A stretch of DNA of 64,000 nt from Peptoniphilus harei (lineage in GTDB: Bacteria; Bacillota; Clostridia; Tissierellales; Peptoniphilaceae), in contig NZ_UATM01000032.1 of assembly GCF_900454685.1 (NCBI RefSeq), positions 1,426,001 to 1,490,000 on the forward strand, in the 5' to 3' direction. The notes beneath the pieces were generated by a model that saw only the letters and a list, made by a program, of their open reading frames with translations, did not search any database and was not told the origin of the DNA. Shown in pieces: positions 45,352 through 54,566 of this stretch. Position 1 is the stretch's first letter, and every line of letters starts with the position of its first letter. The position numbers were made by a program, and so were the translations under genes.

Positions 45352-46311
45352 TTAATATTTTGGCTTGTTGTTAATATAATTACTTATTTCTATAAACTGA
45401 TCTAAGCTTCTAAAAACTTGAAATACAGCTGAACGAATTGCAAACTCTTCATGGTCTTTAGGAAGCTTCATCATGTGGAAGTGATCCTTTAAGTAATCTA
45501 TTCTCTTCTTAACTTTTATCATGTCTCCATCTTCTGTTAGGTTCTCAGATGTTTTAATCAAGATATCTGAGATATATTTGCCATCAGAATATTCTGGTGG
45601 AATAGTTTTTAAATCATAATACATATCTTCCAAGAGGTTCATTTCCCTTTCTCTTAGATGAAGGTTGTAGAGCATTTCTCTACTATTTTCTATCATATTA
45701 TCATTTTCAATTACTGCAAGATCTACTGCCTTCTTTATGTCCTTTTCCAACACTGAGATCTTGTCTTCATAAAGTTTTACATCTAAATTTTCCACTAGGG
45801 ATTTACCGAACATATTTAAGATAGCTTTCATATCTTCATCAATACTTGCCACTAAAGAATTTAGCTGGTCTTGACTATTTGGTGCGTAAAAGTTAGTAAG
45901 CATTGCAAAGCCTGTTCCTATAAAAACAAGAGCCATCTCATTTAATATAATTGTAGAATTTATTTCTCCAAAGGCTAGCAAGTGTGTAACTATTACACTT
46001 GATGGTCCAAGACCTAATTCAATTTTTAAAAGAAAGGACACTGGTACAAATATTAATAAGTAAAGTCCAAAAACCCATGTTGCATAACCAAGTTTCTCAA
46101 ATGCAAGTCCTCCTATGACAATGGCTATTACAGCTGATAAAGTTCTTTTAAGTCCTCCTTCAATAGTTGCCTTTCTAGTTTCAAATATATTTAATATTGC
46201 AATTATTCCTGCAGCAGATGCACATTCAAGAGAAAGTTCTTGAGCAACAATTATTGCTAAAAGAGATGCCAGAGCTGTTTTTATAGTTCTAATAAGTATT
46301 GTCTTATTCAT
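45352..46311 (-). CDS. Aromatic acid exporter family (FUSC/DUF939) membrane protein
   Basis: The 319-residue protein begins with six closely spaced membrane helices (residues 8-145), with GIIAILNIFETRKATIEGGLKRTLSAVIAIVIG as the family signature. The remaining half is a cytoplasmic helical domain. This is the YgaE/YqjA-type layout. Substrate not known. It stands alone with a terminator upstream. Confidence 0.85.
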   Translation of the reverse strand: MNKTILIRTIKTALASLLAIIVAQELSLECASAAGIIAILNIFETRKATIEGGLKRTLSAVIAIVIGGLAFEKLGYATWVFGLYLLIFVPVSFLLKIELGLGPSSVIVTHLLAFGEINSTIILNEMALVFIGTGFAMLTNFYAPNSQDQLNSLVASIDEDMKAILNMFGKSLVENLDVKLYEDKISVLEKDIKKAVDLAVIENDNMIENSREMLYNLHLREREMNLLEDMYYDLKTIPPEYSDGKYISDILIKTSENLTEDGDMIKVKKRIDYLKDHFHMMKLPKDHEEFAIRSAVFQVFRSLDQFIEISNYINNKPKY

Positions 46312-46349
46312 ACAGACCTCCTTTTGTATAAGTATACCATTAATGCTTG

Positions 46350-46378
46350 CAAAAAAATAAGAGCCTAGGCCCTTATTA
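46350..46378 (-). terminator. Terminator of the VanW gene
   Basis: The AATAAG-x-GCC / GGC-x-CTTATT stem followed by T7 on the minus strand lies eight bases past the VanW stop. Confidence 0.75.
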
Positions 46379-46385
46379 ATTCTTA

Positions 46386-47846
46386 TTATCCCTTCTTTTT
46401 ATCTTTAGATTTTTTTGAGTCCTTTGACTTCTTACTACTTTTGTCTTTATTGTTGTCTTTATCATTATCATCATCATTATTTTCAGAAGAAGTTCCTGTT
46501 CCAACTACTAAGACCTTGCTCTTTGGAACGTAGTAAGATTTTGAAATTTCTGATTTTTCTAAGACTTCACCATTTTTAATAATTTCTTTATAAGTCTTGT
46601 AGGAATAACCTCTTTTACCACTTTCCTTTACCACTGTTTCTCCTTCTGGTATAGAATCAGAATAAGTTGTCTTGACATCAGGACTTACTACCCCAAGCCT
46701 TTCAGGAATAATCTTTACTTCATAATCTCTGTCAGCAGAATTTCCCAAAACTTTAAAATCTAATTTTTCTCCATTTGCTTCTGATAATATTATAATGGGA
46801 TTGTTTGTATTATTTTTAAATTTTAGATCTTTGTAGCCTCTTGCTACTGCAGCATCAGTCCCAAGATCAACATAGTTAATTGGTCTAGAGTGATTGTGTC
46901 TTTCTACAATTTCAAGGTCAGATAAAATAAGTGAATTATACAAGGTTGTTGAAACTTGGCATATACCTCCGCCAATTCCATCTTCATATTCTCCACCAAC
47001 AATAACTGTGGCATTTTTAAAACCAGTTTCCTCACTTATTTCACCAACAGTATCATTGAAGGAAATTTCTTGGCCTGGCTTTAGTTTCATATTATTAAAT
47101 TTTTCGGATGCAATTTTTATGTTTTCTTTCCTATTTTTTATTGAAGATGAGTAATCTGTATTAAAATCTCCTAAAATTTTGTCTATTCCCTCATAATAAC
47201 TTGATGTGATTTTTGGATCTGTATCGTAAACTGGAAGTTCAATCTTTTCTTTATGAAGCATGTCTTGATTTAAGAGTTCTTTTGCTTCATTTAAGTCAAG
47301 ATACCTACCAGTTTCAGATTTTGCTATACTCATTGTTCCATCTTCATTGAAAATTGGATGGGCATCACTAGGTTTTTTGTAGATTTCTCTTGCAAGATTT
47401 GTAAGGACTGCATCCTTTTTAAGATCGTCAAAGTTTGAATCAGCCATAATATTACTCTTAAAAATTAAACTAGATAAAATATCCAAATAATTATTAACAA
47501 GTCCCTTACTTCTTCCTAGGTCATAGGCCCTATTAACAGCCTCTTCTGTATTTAGACTATATCCAAAGTCTCTAAGCGGAATAGGAAGCTCTTTATCTCC
47601 ATAATAAAAATCTATATTTTTATTTTTTATCTTTTCATCAGTGGCAATTTTTACTTTCTTAATAGCTTCTTCTTTAGATAGGTTAGATACATCAACATCT
47701 TCTACCCTTATTCCCCTGTATATGCCCTTATTTAAGGACTCACTAGTAAAATACATTATAGAAATAAAAAATAGCATTAAAAAGATAGCAAGCCCAATAA
47801 GAACTTTTTTATTTATATTAAAAAATTTATTCCTTAAAGTTTTCAT
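46386..47846 (-). CDS. VanW-family envelope protein (YoaR-like)
   Basis: The 486-residue protein has an N-terminal signal anchor (about residues 14-30), a peptidoglycan-binding-4-like domain, and the VanW domain with FNDTVGEISEETGFKNATVI, GGGICQVSTTLYNSLILSDL and ERHNHSRPINYVDLGTDAAV. A G5-like segment follows (KRGYSYKTYKEIIKNGEVLE) and the last 45 residues are Asp/Asn/Lys-rich. It would act outside the membrane on the cell wall; the enzyme activity of the family is not established. Confidence 0.9.
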   Translation of the reverse strand: MKTLRNKFFNINKKVLIGLAIFLMLFFISIMYFTSESLNKGIYRGIRVEDVDVSNLSKEEAIKKVKIATDEKIKNKNIDFYYGDKELPIPLRDFGYSLNTEEAVNRAYDLGRSKGLVNNYLDILSSLIFKSNIMADSNFDDLKKDAVLTNLAREIYKKPSDAHPIFNEDGTMSIAKSETGRYLDLNEAKELLNQDMLHKEKIELPVYDTDPKITSSYYEGIDKILGDFNTDYSSSIKNRKENIKIASEKFNNMKLKPGQEISFNDTVGEISEETGFKNATVIVGGEYEDGIGGGICQVSTTLYNSLILSDLEIVERHNHSRPINYVDLGTDAAVARGYKDLKFKNNTNNPIIILSEANGEKLDFKVLGNSADRDYEVKIIPERLGVVSPDVKTTYSDSIPEGETVVKESGKRGYSYKTYKEIIKNGEVLEKSEISKSYYVPKSKVLVVGTGTSSENNDDDNDKDNNKDKSSKKSKDSKKSKDKKKG

Positions 47847-47854
47847 TTAAGTTA

Positions 47855-48493
47855 TTACCCCTCATAATACCTACATAAGTCTTTGATAGTGCACTCTTGG
47901 CACTTTGGACTTCTTGCAGTACAGCATCTTCTTCCGTGAAATATAAATAAGTGATGGGCCTTGGTCCACCTATCTTTATCAATTTTATTTTGCAGAGCCT
48001 TTTCTGTTTTCTCTACATTGTTTTCATTTACAAATCCTATTCTATTAGAGACCCTAAATACATGAGTGTCCACAGCTATAGCAGGCACTCCAAAGCAAGT
48101 TGAAGCAACGACATTGGCTGTCTTCTTTCCAACCCCTGGTAACTTCATTAGGTCCTTAATGGTTTCTGGAACTTCACCATTAAATTCTTCCAATATTACA
48201 TTTGAAGATGCTTTAATATTCTTAGCCTTGTTCCTATAAAGGCCACATTCTTTGACAAGACCTTCTAAAGTTTTTATATCCATATTGGCAAAGTCTTCTG
48301 GCTTATTATATTTTTTAAACATTTCTCCAGTAACCTTGTTGACTCTCACATCAGTACATTGAGCTGATAGGATAGTTGCAACTAAAAGCTCAAAGGGACT
48401 AGTGTGTTCAAGTTCGCACTTGGCATCTGGATAAGTCTCTTCTAATATATCGAGACACTTATCTGCCTCTTCGTGACTTAAGATTCCTTTCAT
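47855..48493 (-). CDS. nth: Endonuclease III
   Basis: The 212-residue DNA glycosylase/AP lyase removes oxidised pyrimidines. The helix-hairpin-helix LPGVGKKTANVV has the catalytic Lys near residue 119, the catalytic Asp is in AVDTHVFRVSNRIG, and the four iron-sulfur cysteines lie in CCTARSPKCQECTIKDLC. Length is normal. It is eight bases from VanW and 17 bases from the DUF503 gene. Confidence 0.95.
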   Translation of the reverse strand: MKGILSHEEADKCLDILEETYPDAKCELEHTSPFELLVATILSAQCTDVRVNKVTGEMFKKYNKPEDFANMDIKTLEGLVKECGLYRNKAKNIKASSNVILEEFNGEVPETIKDLMKLPGVGKKTANVVASTCFGVPAIAVDTHVFRVSNRIGFVNENNVEKTEKALQNKIDKDRWTKAHHLFIFHGRRCCTARSPKCQECTIKDLCRYYEG

Positions 48494-48510
48494 CTTTATT
48501 CCCCTTACTT

Positions 48511-48792
48511 TTATAATATCTCTCTATTAATATTTATTATTTCAATTTCACTATAGGAGTCAAAAAAGTTTATAACTTTTTCAATAGTTTCCTCAACAAG
48601 TCTTTGATCATTAGAAATAGTTGAGAAGGCAATGATAGATTTTTGCCACTTATCATGTTCTCCTACTTCTGCAATTGAAATGTTAAATCTGTTCTTTGAC
48701 TTTTCAATAATACTTTTAACTACAGACCTCTTTGACTTTAAAGAGTTTGCATTAAAAATATAAATTTCGCAAGTGCATATTCCTATTATCAT
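48511..48792 (-). CDS. DUF503 family protein (YlxP-like)
   Basis: The 93-residue ferredoxin-like-fold protein has ANSLKSKRSVVKSIIEKSKNRFNISIAEVGEHDKW, the DUF503 signature, and AFSTISND later. Relatives lie near rbfA in many Firmicutes and may act on ribosomes. It is upstream of nth, in the same direction. Confidence 0.85.
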   Translation of the reverse strand: MIIGICTCEIYIFNANSLKSKRSVVKSIIEKSKNRFNISIAEVGEHDKWQKSIIAFSTISNDQRLVEETIEKVINFFDSYSEIEIININREIL

Positions 48793-48960
48793 AATAGTTA
48801 TTATAACATGAATAATATTTTCTTTTTATCCCCAAATTTTTTTATTATTGGTAGTTTCAAAATCTCTAAAAGATTTTACTTCTATTACATGGAAATTAAA
48901 TAAATTATATGTTATATTTTAATCGCGGAAAGCCGCAAATATAATATTTTAGGAGGAATC

Positions 48961-50475
48961 ATGAAAAAGATTACTTTAGTCTTGACTCTTTTTCTAGGTG
49001 TACTACTTCTAGCATCTTGCTCTAATGGCAACAAGGCAGGAGATAGTGATAAGAAGGGTGAAGAAAACACACTAAGAGTAGCAATGTCTACAGACATTGA
49101 TTCGCTTGATCCATTTAAAATGACAGCAGGTGACACTGAAACAATTATGGACCAAGTTTTTGACGGATTATTTGACGTAGACACAGAAGGAAATTTGATT
49201 CCTGATTTAGCAGAGAGTTATTCTGTCTCAGAAGACGGAAAAACCTATGACTTTAAGTTAAAGAAGGATGTATATTTCCACGACGGTAAGGAGTTTAGCG
49301 CAGAAGATGTTTTATACACTTATGATGCTATGGCAGGTTTGACATCAAAGGAACCTCTATCTTCTAAGTTTTCAATTATTGAAAAGATTGACTTAGTAGA
49401 TGACTATCACGTAAGGGTTCATTTAAAGGAAAGACAAAATGGTTTTATCTATTTAACTTTAAGACCAATTGTGGAAAAAGATTATAAAGATAATGGAACA
49501 AAACCAATTGGAACTGGTCCTTATATGTTTGAGTCCTACACTCCTGGCGAAGGTCTAAGACTTAAAAAGTTTGAAGACTACCACGACAAGGACCACATAG
49601 CTCACTTTGAAAATGTTGAGGTTATAAAAATAGCTGACAGACAAACTATGATTATGGCTCTAAAAAATAATGACTTAGACCTAGCAGACCGTATTAGTTC
49701 AGAAGAAGCTAGTCAACTTGAAGATGCTTGTAATATTAATAGTTTTCCACAAAACCTTGTGCAAGTTATGGGATTAAACAATGACTTTAAGGCTTTCCAA
49801 GATAAAAATGTAAGACTGGCACTTAACTATGCAATTGATAGGGATGAAATTATTAACACAGTAGCTGAGGGTAAGGCGACAAAACTATTTTCATCTTTCT
49901 CACCAGCCCTAAAAGAATACTTTGAAGATCTTGGAGAGTATTATCCATACGATCCTGAAAAAGCAAAGGAACTTTTAAAAGAAGCTGGCTACGAAAATGG
50001 TCTTTCATTTAAACTAACTGTTCCAAGTGATTACAAGTACCACATGAATACAGCTGAACTTATCCAAGCACAACTTCATAAGATTGGAGTTGAAACTACT
50101 ATAGACCCAATTGAATTTTCAACTTGGCTAACTAAGGTATACAAGGATAGGGATTATGAAGCAACAGTTGTTGGATTTATAGGTTATTTTGATCCAATTC
50201 AAATTCTTGGCAGATATACTTCAGAAAATCCAAAGAACTATATAAACTTTAAGTCAGCTGAATTTGACAAAGCTATTTCAAAAGCAGAAAAAGCTACTAC
50301 TAAAGAAGAAGAAATTCAAAGTATCAAGGATGCACAAAAAGTTCTTGCAAAAGATGCTGCATCTGTATTTATAGCTGACCCAGCAAACAATCAAGCACTT
50401 AGAAAGGGCTTAACTGGTCTAAACCAATACCCTATTCAAAAATTAAATCTTGAGGATGTAAAATTAGAAAAATGA
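48961..50475 (+). CDS. oppA: Oligopeptide ABC transporter substrate-binding lipoprotein
   Basis: The 504-residue protein has a lipoprotein signal peptide with the lipobox LASC, acylated at C20. The SBP_5 domain has DSLDPFKMTAGDTETIMDQVFDGL and the usual PIGTGPYMFESYTPGEG element. It captures peptides (or nickel/glycopeptides in some relatives) outside the membrane. The ATG has AGGAGG five bases upstream. It overlaps the permease gene by four bases and heads a five-gene operon. Confidence 0.92.
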   Translation: MKKITLVLTLFLGVLLLASCSNGNKAGDSDKKGEENTLRVAMSTDIDSLDPFKMTAGDTETIMDQVFDGLFDVDTEGNLIPDLAESYSVSEDGKTYDFKLKKDVYFHDGKEFSAEDVLYTYDAMAGLTSKEPLSSKFSIIEKIDLVDDYHVRVHLKERQNGFIYLTLRPIVEKDYKDNGTKPIGTGPYMFESYTPGEGLRLKKFEDYHDKDHIAHFENVEVIKIADRQTMIMALKNNDLDLADRISSEEASQLEDACNINSFPQNLVQVMGLNNDFKAFQDKNVRLALNYAIDRDEIINTVAEGKATKLFSSFSPALKEYFEDLGEYYPYDPEKAKELLKEAGYENGLSFKLTVPSDYKYHMNTAELIQAQLHKIGVETTIDPIEFSTWLTKVYKDRDYEATVVGFIGYFDPIQILGRYTSENPKNYINFKSAEFDKAISKAEKATTKEEEIQSIKDAQKVLAKDAASVFIADPANNQALRKGLTGLNQYPIQKLNLEDVKLEK

Positions 50476-51413
50476 GTAAAATGATTATTAAAAAGCTTAT
50501 ATCCCTTTTTCTTACATTGTTTTTTGTAAGCCTAATAATTTTCTTTGTCTTCCAAGTCCTACCTGGAAATCCAGCAGAGATAATTTTAGGAACAGAAGCG
50601 GATGAAGCTCAAGTTCTAGCTCTTGAAAAAGAGCTGGGACTTGATAAACCTATATTAGTAAGATATGCAAATTGGATTAAGGACATACTAAAATTAAATA
50701 TGGGCACTTCTTTAAAATATCAAGTTCCTGTTAAGGATCTTTTTTTTAAGAAACTTCCAGTTACCCTATATTTAACATTTTTTTCCTTGTTCCTTTCACT
50801 TATAATTGCCATACCCCTATCAATTCAAATTACAGCAAAATCAGACAAGTGGTATGCATCAATAATAACTGCAATTACCCAACTTGGAATTTCTATTCCA
50901 TCTTTTTGGCTTGCCTTTTTATTGATTTATCTATTTGCTGTTAAGCTAGGTTGGTTTAAAACCTTATCTTACAACGCAATGAGTGGAAATTTTTTCCAAA
51001 AGCTCTACAATTTTTTCCTTCCTTCTCTTGCCATTGCAATACCAAATATTGCAACAATAATAAGATATATGCAATCTGCAATCTTAGATGAAATTAACAA
51101 GGACTATGTAAGGACTGCCAGGATGAAGGGACTTTTGTTAAAGGATATCCTATATAAGCACGTACTTAGAAATGCACTTGTACCAGTTATAACAATTATT
51201 GGCATTAGTATTACTTCAAGTATTGGTGGAAGTCTTGTGGTGGAAAATGTCTTTTCACTGCCAGGTATTGGATCACTTATTGTCCAATCTATTTCTTCTA
51301 GGGACTTTCCCCTAATCCAATCAGTTGTTTTTGCTGTTGCCTTTATGGTTATAATCATAAACTTAATTGTAGACATTCTTTACAGAATTGTGGACCCAAG
51401 GATAAGAGGTTAA
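50472..51413 (+). CDS. oppB: Oligopeptide ABC transporter permease 1
   Basis: The 313-residue protein has six membrane helices with the DppB/OppB N-terminal FFVFQVLPGNPAEIILG and the EAA loop DYVRTARMKGLLLKDILYKHVLRNAL. It is coupled to oppA (four-base overlap) and to oppC (one-base gap). Confidence 0.93.
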   Translation: MSKMIIKKLISLFLTLFFVSLIIFFVFQVLPGNPAEIILGTEADEAQVLALEKELGLDKPILVRYANWIKDILKLNMGTSLKYQVPVKDLFFKKLPVTLYLTFFSLFLSLIIAIPLSIQITAKSDKWYASIITAITQLGISIPSFWLAFLLIYLFAVKLGWFKTLSYNAMSGNFFQKLYNFFLPSLAIAIPNIATIIRYMQSAILDEINKDYVRTARMKGLLLKDILYKHVLRNALVPVITIIGISITSSIGGSLVVENVFSLPGIGSLIVQSISSRDFPLIQSVVFAVAFMVIIINLIVDILYRIVDPRIRG

Positions 51414-51414
51414 T

Positions 51415-52230
51415 ATGTTAAGAGAAAATAAATTATCAATAAAAATTGGAAAGGCAATCTTAATTTTTTACCTATTAATTTTTATAGTTTCAATCTTTTG
51501 GACTCCCTATGATCCCAATGAAGTTGTGACAAGCAATAAATTCCTTGCGCCTTCTCTTAGTCATCTATTTGGGACTGACAATATGGGCCGTGATATCTTA
51601 TCAAGGATAATGGAAGGAACAAAAATTACTATAATGCTTTCTTTTGGAACTGTATTTTTTGCCCTAATCTTTGGCTCAATTATTGGAGGGGCTGCAGGAT
51701 ATTTTGGAGGCAATGTAGATGAAGTCCTAATGAGATTTATAGATTCTCTAATGGCCTTCCCAGGAATCTTATTTGCCATGATGCTTGTCTTTGTTTTTGG
51801 AGCAGGAGTTATGAATACTATAATTGCCATAGGAACTATGTCTATTCCCTATTTTGCAAGAGTTGTCCGTAGTGGATTCTTGCAAGTAAAGGAAGCTGTC
51901 TTTGTTAAGTCAGCCATGGTTAAGGGTGGAAGTCCTCTTTATATTGCAAAAAATCATATTTTTCCAAATATAAAAAATCAACTTATGGTGGCAATTATTT
52001 TATCAATATCTGCTGCTATTTTATCTGAAGCTGGACTTTCCTATTTAGGTCTTGGAGTTCGCCCTCCTCACCCTTCTTGGGGAAGAATGCTAAAGGAATC
52101 ACAAGCTTATTTCAACCAAGCACCTTGGTACTTCGTGTTCTCAGGTGTAAATCTTTCCCTATTAGTTCTTGGATTTACCCTATATGGAGAAAACTTTAGG
52201 AATAAGAGATTAGAGGAGAAAAAAGGATGA
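51415..52230 (+). CDS. oppC: Oligopeptide ABC transporter permease 2
   Basis: The 271-residue protein has HLFGTDNMGRDILSRIMEG, the DppC/OppC signature, six helices and the EAA-type VKSAMVKGGSPLYIAKNHIFPN. It pairs with OppB in the membrane. It overlaps oppD by four bases. Confidence 0.93.
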   Translation: MLRENKLSIKIGKAILIFYLLIFIVSIFWTPYDPNEVVTSNKFLAPSLSHLFGTDNMGRDILSRIMEGTKITIMLSFGTVFFALIFGSIIGGAAGYFGGNVDEVLMRFIDSLMAFPGILFAMMLVFVFGAGVMNTIIAIGTMSIPYFARVVRSGFLQVKEAVFVKSAMVKGGSPLYIAKNHIFPNIKNQLMVAIILSISAAILSEAGLSYLGLGVRPPHPSWGRMLKESQAYFNQAPWYFVFSGVNLSLLVLGFTLYGENFRNKRLEEKKG

Positions 52231-53216
52231 ATAAATTATTAGAAGTTAAGGACCTGACCGTTGCCTTTGAATTAAATGGCGAATTAAAAAACGCAGTAAA
52301 TCATATTTCTTTTGACCTCTATGAAAAGGACTTTGTTGGTCTTGTTGGAGAAAGTGGTTGTGGAAAAACAGTGGCAACTCAAACTGTTTTGGGGATTCAA
52401 AGCCTTGATGCCCATATAGTATCTGGATCATGTAAACTCAAAGGCAGAGAAGTATTAAATATGTCTGAAGAAGAATGGTCTAAGTACAGGTCCAGGTCTA
52501 TCTCAACAATATTTCAAGAGCCTGGTTCTGCCTTAAACCCCCTACAAAAAGTTGGAAAACAAATAGAAGAAATCTTAAAAATTCACTATGACTTTCCTAA
52601 GGAAAAAAATAAAAAAATTGTTTTAGAAACTATGGCCAAGTGTGGCTTAAGAGATACAGAAGCTGTTTATAACAAATATCCTCACGAACTTTCTGGTGGA
52701 ATGCAACAAAGGATTGTAATTGCTATGAGTTTAATTGCCAACCCCTATGTACTAATTGCCGATGAACCAACTACTGCTCTTGATGCCAATATTGGCAAGC
52801 AGATAATAGAACTTTTTAAGGACATAGGAAAGCTTTATAATGGAGCAATTCTCTTTATATCTCATGATTTAAATTTAATTGAGAGAATTTCAAAAAGAGT
52901 CTTGGTTATGTATGCTGGTCGCATTGTTGAGTCTGCCCCTACTGAGGAACTTACAAAGAACCCTATGCACCCTTATACAAAAGCACTTGTTAAGGCCGTG
53001 CCTTCATACAAGAAGAGAGGCCAAAAGCTTTATAACATAAGAGGTAAGGTTCCTGCTCTTAAAAATAGGAGTAATGAAGGCTGTCCTTTCTGGGACAGGT
53101 GTGACCACGCCATGGATATTTGTAAGGAAAAATTCCCAGAAACTATAGACTTTAATGGACACAAGGTTTCTTGTCATTTATTTGGAGATGAAAATGGAAG
53201 AAATATTAAAAATTGA
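52227..53216 (+). CDS. oppD: Oligopeptide ABC transporter ATPase 1
   Basis: The 329-residue ATPase has Walker A GESGCGKT, signature LSGGMQQR and Walker B LIADEPTTALD. The C-terminal oligopeptide extension has four cysteines (CPFWDRCDHAMDICKEKFP ... C), typical of OppD/DppD proteins that bind an iron-sulfur cluster. It overlaps oppF by 23 bases. Confidence 0.94.
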   Translation: MNKLLEVKDLTVAFELNGELKNAVNHISFDLYEKDFVGLVGESGCGKTVATQTVLGIQSLDAHIVSGSCKLKGREVLNMSEEEWSKYRSRSISTIFQEPGSALNPLQKVGKQIEEILKIHYDFPKEKNKKIVLETMAKCGLRDTEAVYNKYPHELSGGMQQRIVIAMSLIANPYVLIADEPTTALDANIGKQIIELFKDIGKLYNGAILFISHDLNLIERISKRVLVMYAGRIVESAPTEELTKNPMHPYTKALVKAVPSYKKRGQKLYNIRGKVPALKNRSNEGCPFWDRCDHAMDICKEKFPETIDFNGHKVSCHLFGDENGRNIKN

Positions 53217-53973
53217 AAATGTTGGAAAAGTTTATAAATCTTCTTCACTACTCTTTAAGAAAAAAGAAAATAGGGCCCTTAAGGATATAAATCTCACAAT
53301 TAATAAGGGAGAAATATTTGGTCTTGTTGGAGAAAGTGGATCTGGTAAAACAACTCTTGCCAATATTATTTTAAGACTTGTGAAAGAAAGTGAAGGCAAG
53401 GTTTACTTCAAGGGAAAGGACGTCTCTGAGTTTTCAAAGGAAGACCTCTTTAATTATAGAAAAGAACTTCAGGTTGTCTTTCAAAATCCCTACTCAGCCC
53501 TAAATCCAAAAAAGACTATTGGTTTTTCTTTAAAAGAAATTTTAAATATTCACAACTTATATAGTGAAGAAGAAAAAAATGAAAAAGTTTTAAAAATTTT
53601 AAGTGATATAGAATTGGAAGAAGATATTCTCGACCAATATCCAAGGAGCTTATCTGGTGGTCAAAAGCAAAGAATTGCCATTGGCCAAGCATTAATTATT
53701 GATCCAGAGTTTTTAATAATAGATGAAGGTGTCTCTGCACTAGATGTTAGTATTCAAGCACAGATTTTAAATTTAATAAAGTCTTTGCAAGAAGAGTACA
53801 ATTTCACATGTCTATTTATTTCTCACGATTTAAATGTAATTTCCTACCTATGTGATAGGATTGGAGTTTTATACAACGGAGAATTGGTTGACCTATTTAA
53901 GACTGGGGATCTCAAATCACCAGATAGAAATGAATATACAAAAGAACTTTTCTCCTCAATAAGTTTAGATTAA
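53194..53973 (+). CDS. oppF: Oligopeptide ABC transporter ATPase 2
   Basis: The protein is 259 residues from the ATG at 53194, with TTTGGAG eight bases upstream; the longer frame from 53155 is unlikely. Walker A is GESGSGKT, signature LSGGQKQR, Walker B FLIIDEGVSALD. Glu-Gly in place of the usual Glu-Pro after the Walker B Asp is unusual. It lacks the long OppF C-terminal extension. A terminator follows. Confidence 0.92.
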   Translation: MEEILKIENVGKVYKSSSLLFKKKENRALKDINLTINKGEIFGLVGESGSGKTTLANIILRLVKESEGKVYFKGKDVSEFSKEDLFNYRKELQVVFQNPYSALNPKKTIGFSLKEILNIHNLYSEEEKNEKVLKILSDIELEEDILDQYPRSLSGGQKQRIAIGQALIIDPEFLIIDEGVSALDVSIQAQILNLIKSLQEEYNFTCLFISHDLNVISYLCDRIGVLYNGELVDLFKTGDLKSPDRNEYTKELFSSISLD

Positions 53974-54006
53974 AGATTTATAAAAAATTAAATTATATAA
54001 AAACAA

Positions 54007-54051
54007 AAGCTGTAAGTACGATGTGCACACATCTAAATACTTACAGCTTTA
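54007..54051. terminator. Bidirectional terminator between oppF and the thioesterase gene
   Basis: AAAGCTGTAAGTA and its complement form a 13-bp stem with a 19-base loop and T-rich 3' sides on both strands. The two genes converge here. Confidence 0.85.
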
Positions 54052-54053
54052 TT

Positions 54054-54566
54054 TTATTTCAAGATTTCTTTTAAATCCTTATTATTTTGTTGTCTAATTT
54101 TATTTATTTGACGTCTTCCTTCATAACCTTCAATAATTTTTTTCTCTTCAAGACTTTCTCCAATAATTGCAGGAATCTTACCTGGCTCAGTTCCCTTGCA
54201 CTTAAAAGTTAAGAAGCAAAAGGCTGCAAGTTCAGTTTCACCTGTCATGGGAGCTTCCTTGGTAAACTTCGTAAAAACTTCTACAGAAGTGTTTCCGATA
54301 CCAGATATAAAAGTTGTAGCAGTTAAGAAGTCACCTTGGTTTATTGGCTTGAGAAAGCTTAAGCTGTCACATGAAATTGTAGCAACCCTTCCCCTAGTGT
54401 GTCTTATGGCACAAGTTCCAGAGCTGTGGTCTGCAATCTCAAAGAGTCTCGGTCCGTAAAGCGTGCCTCCAGTATTTAGGTCTGTTGGCATTACACCATA
54501 AGTGAAGACTACCTTTGATTCAGAAACTTTTTTTGAATTAGTAGAGGTATTTTGCAACTTCAGCAC
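54054..54566 (-). CDS. Acyl-CoA thioesterase, hotdog fold
   Basis: The 170-residue protein has the hotdog pattern of YciA/BFIT-type thioesterases: MPTDLNTGGTLYGPRLFEIADHSSGTCAIRHTRG, then SCDSLSFLKPINQGDFLTATTF and GNTSVEVFTKF. It hydrolyses acyl-CoA; chain length is unknown. The start is uncertain: the GTG at 54566 lies within the end of psuG (29-base overlap) and has no strong site. Confidence 0.85.
   Translation of the reverse strand: MLKLQNTSTNSKKVSESKVVFTYGVMPTDLNTGGTLYGPRLFEIADHSSGTCAIRHTRGRVATISCDSLSFLKPINQGDFLTATTFISGIGNTSVEVFTKFTKEAPMTGETELAAFCFLTFKCKGTEPGKIPAIIGESLEEKKIIEGYEGRRQINKIRQQNNKDLKEILK

Noticed and set aside
48924-48937. Riboswitch or attenuator before oppA
   Set aside because: Only a 4-bp GCGG/CCGC hairpin is visible; too small and without conserved riboswitch features.
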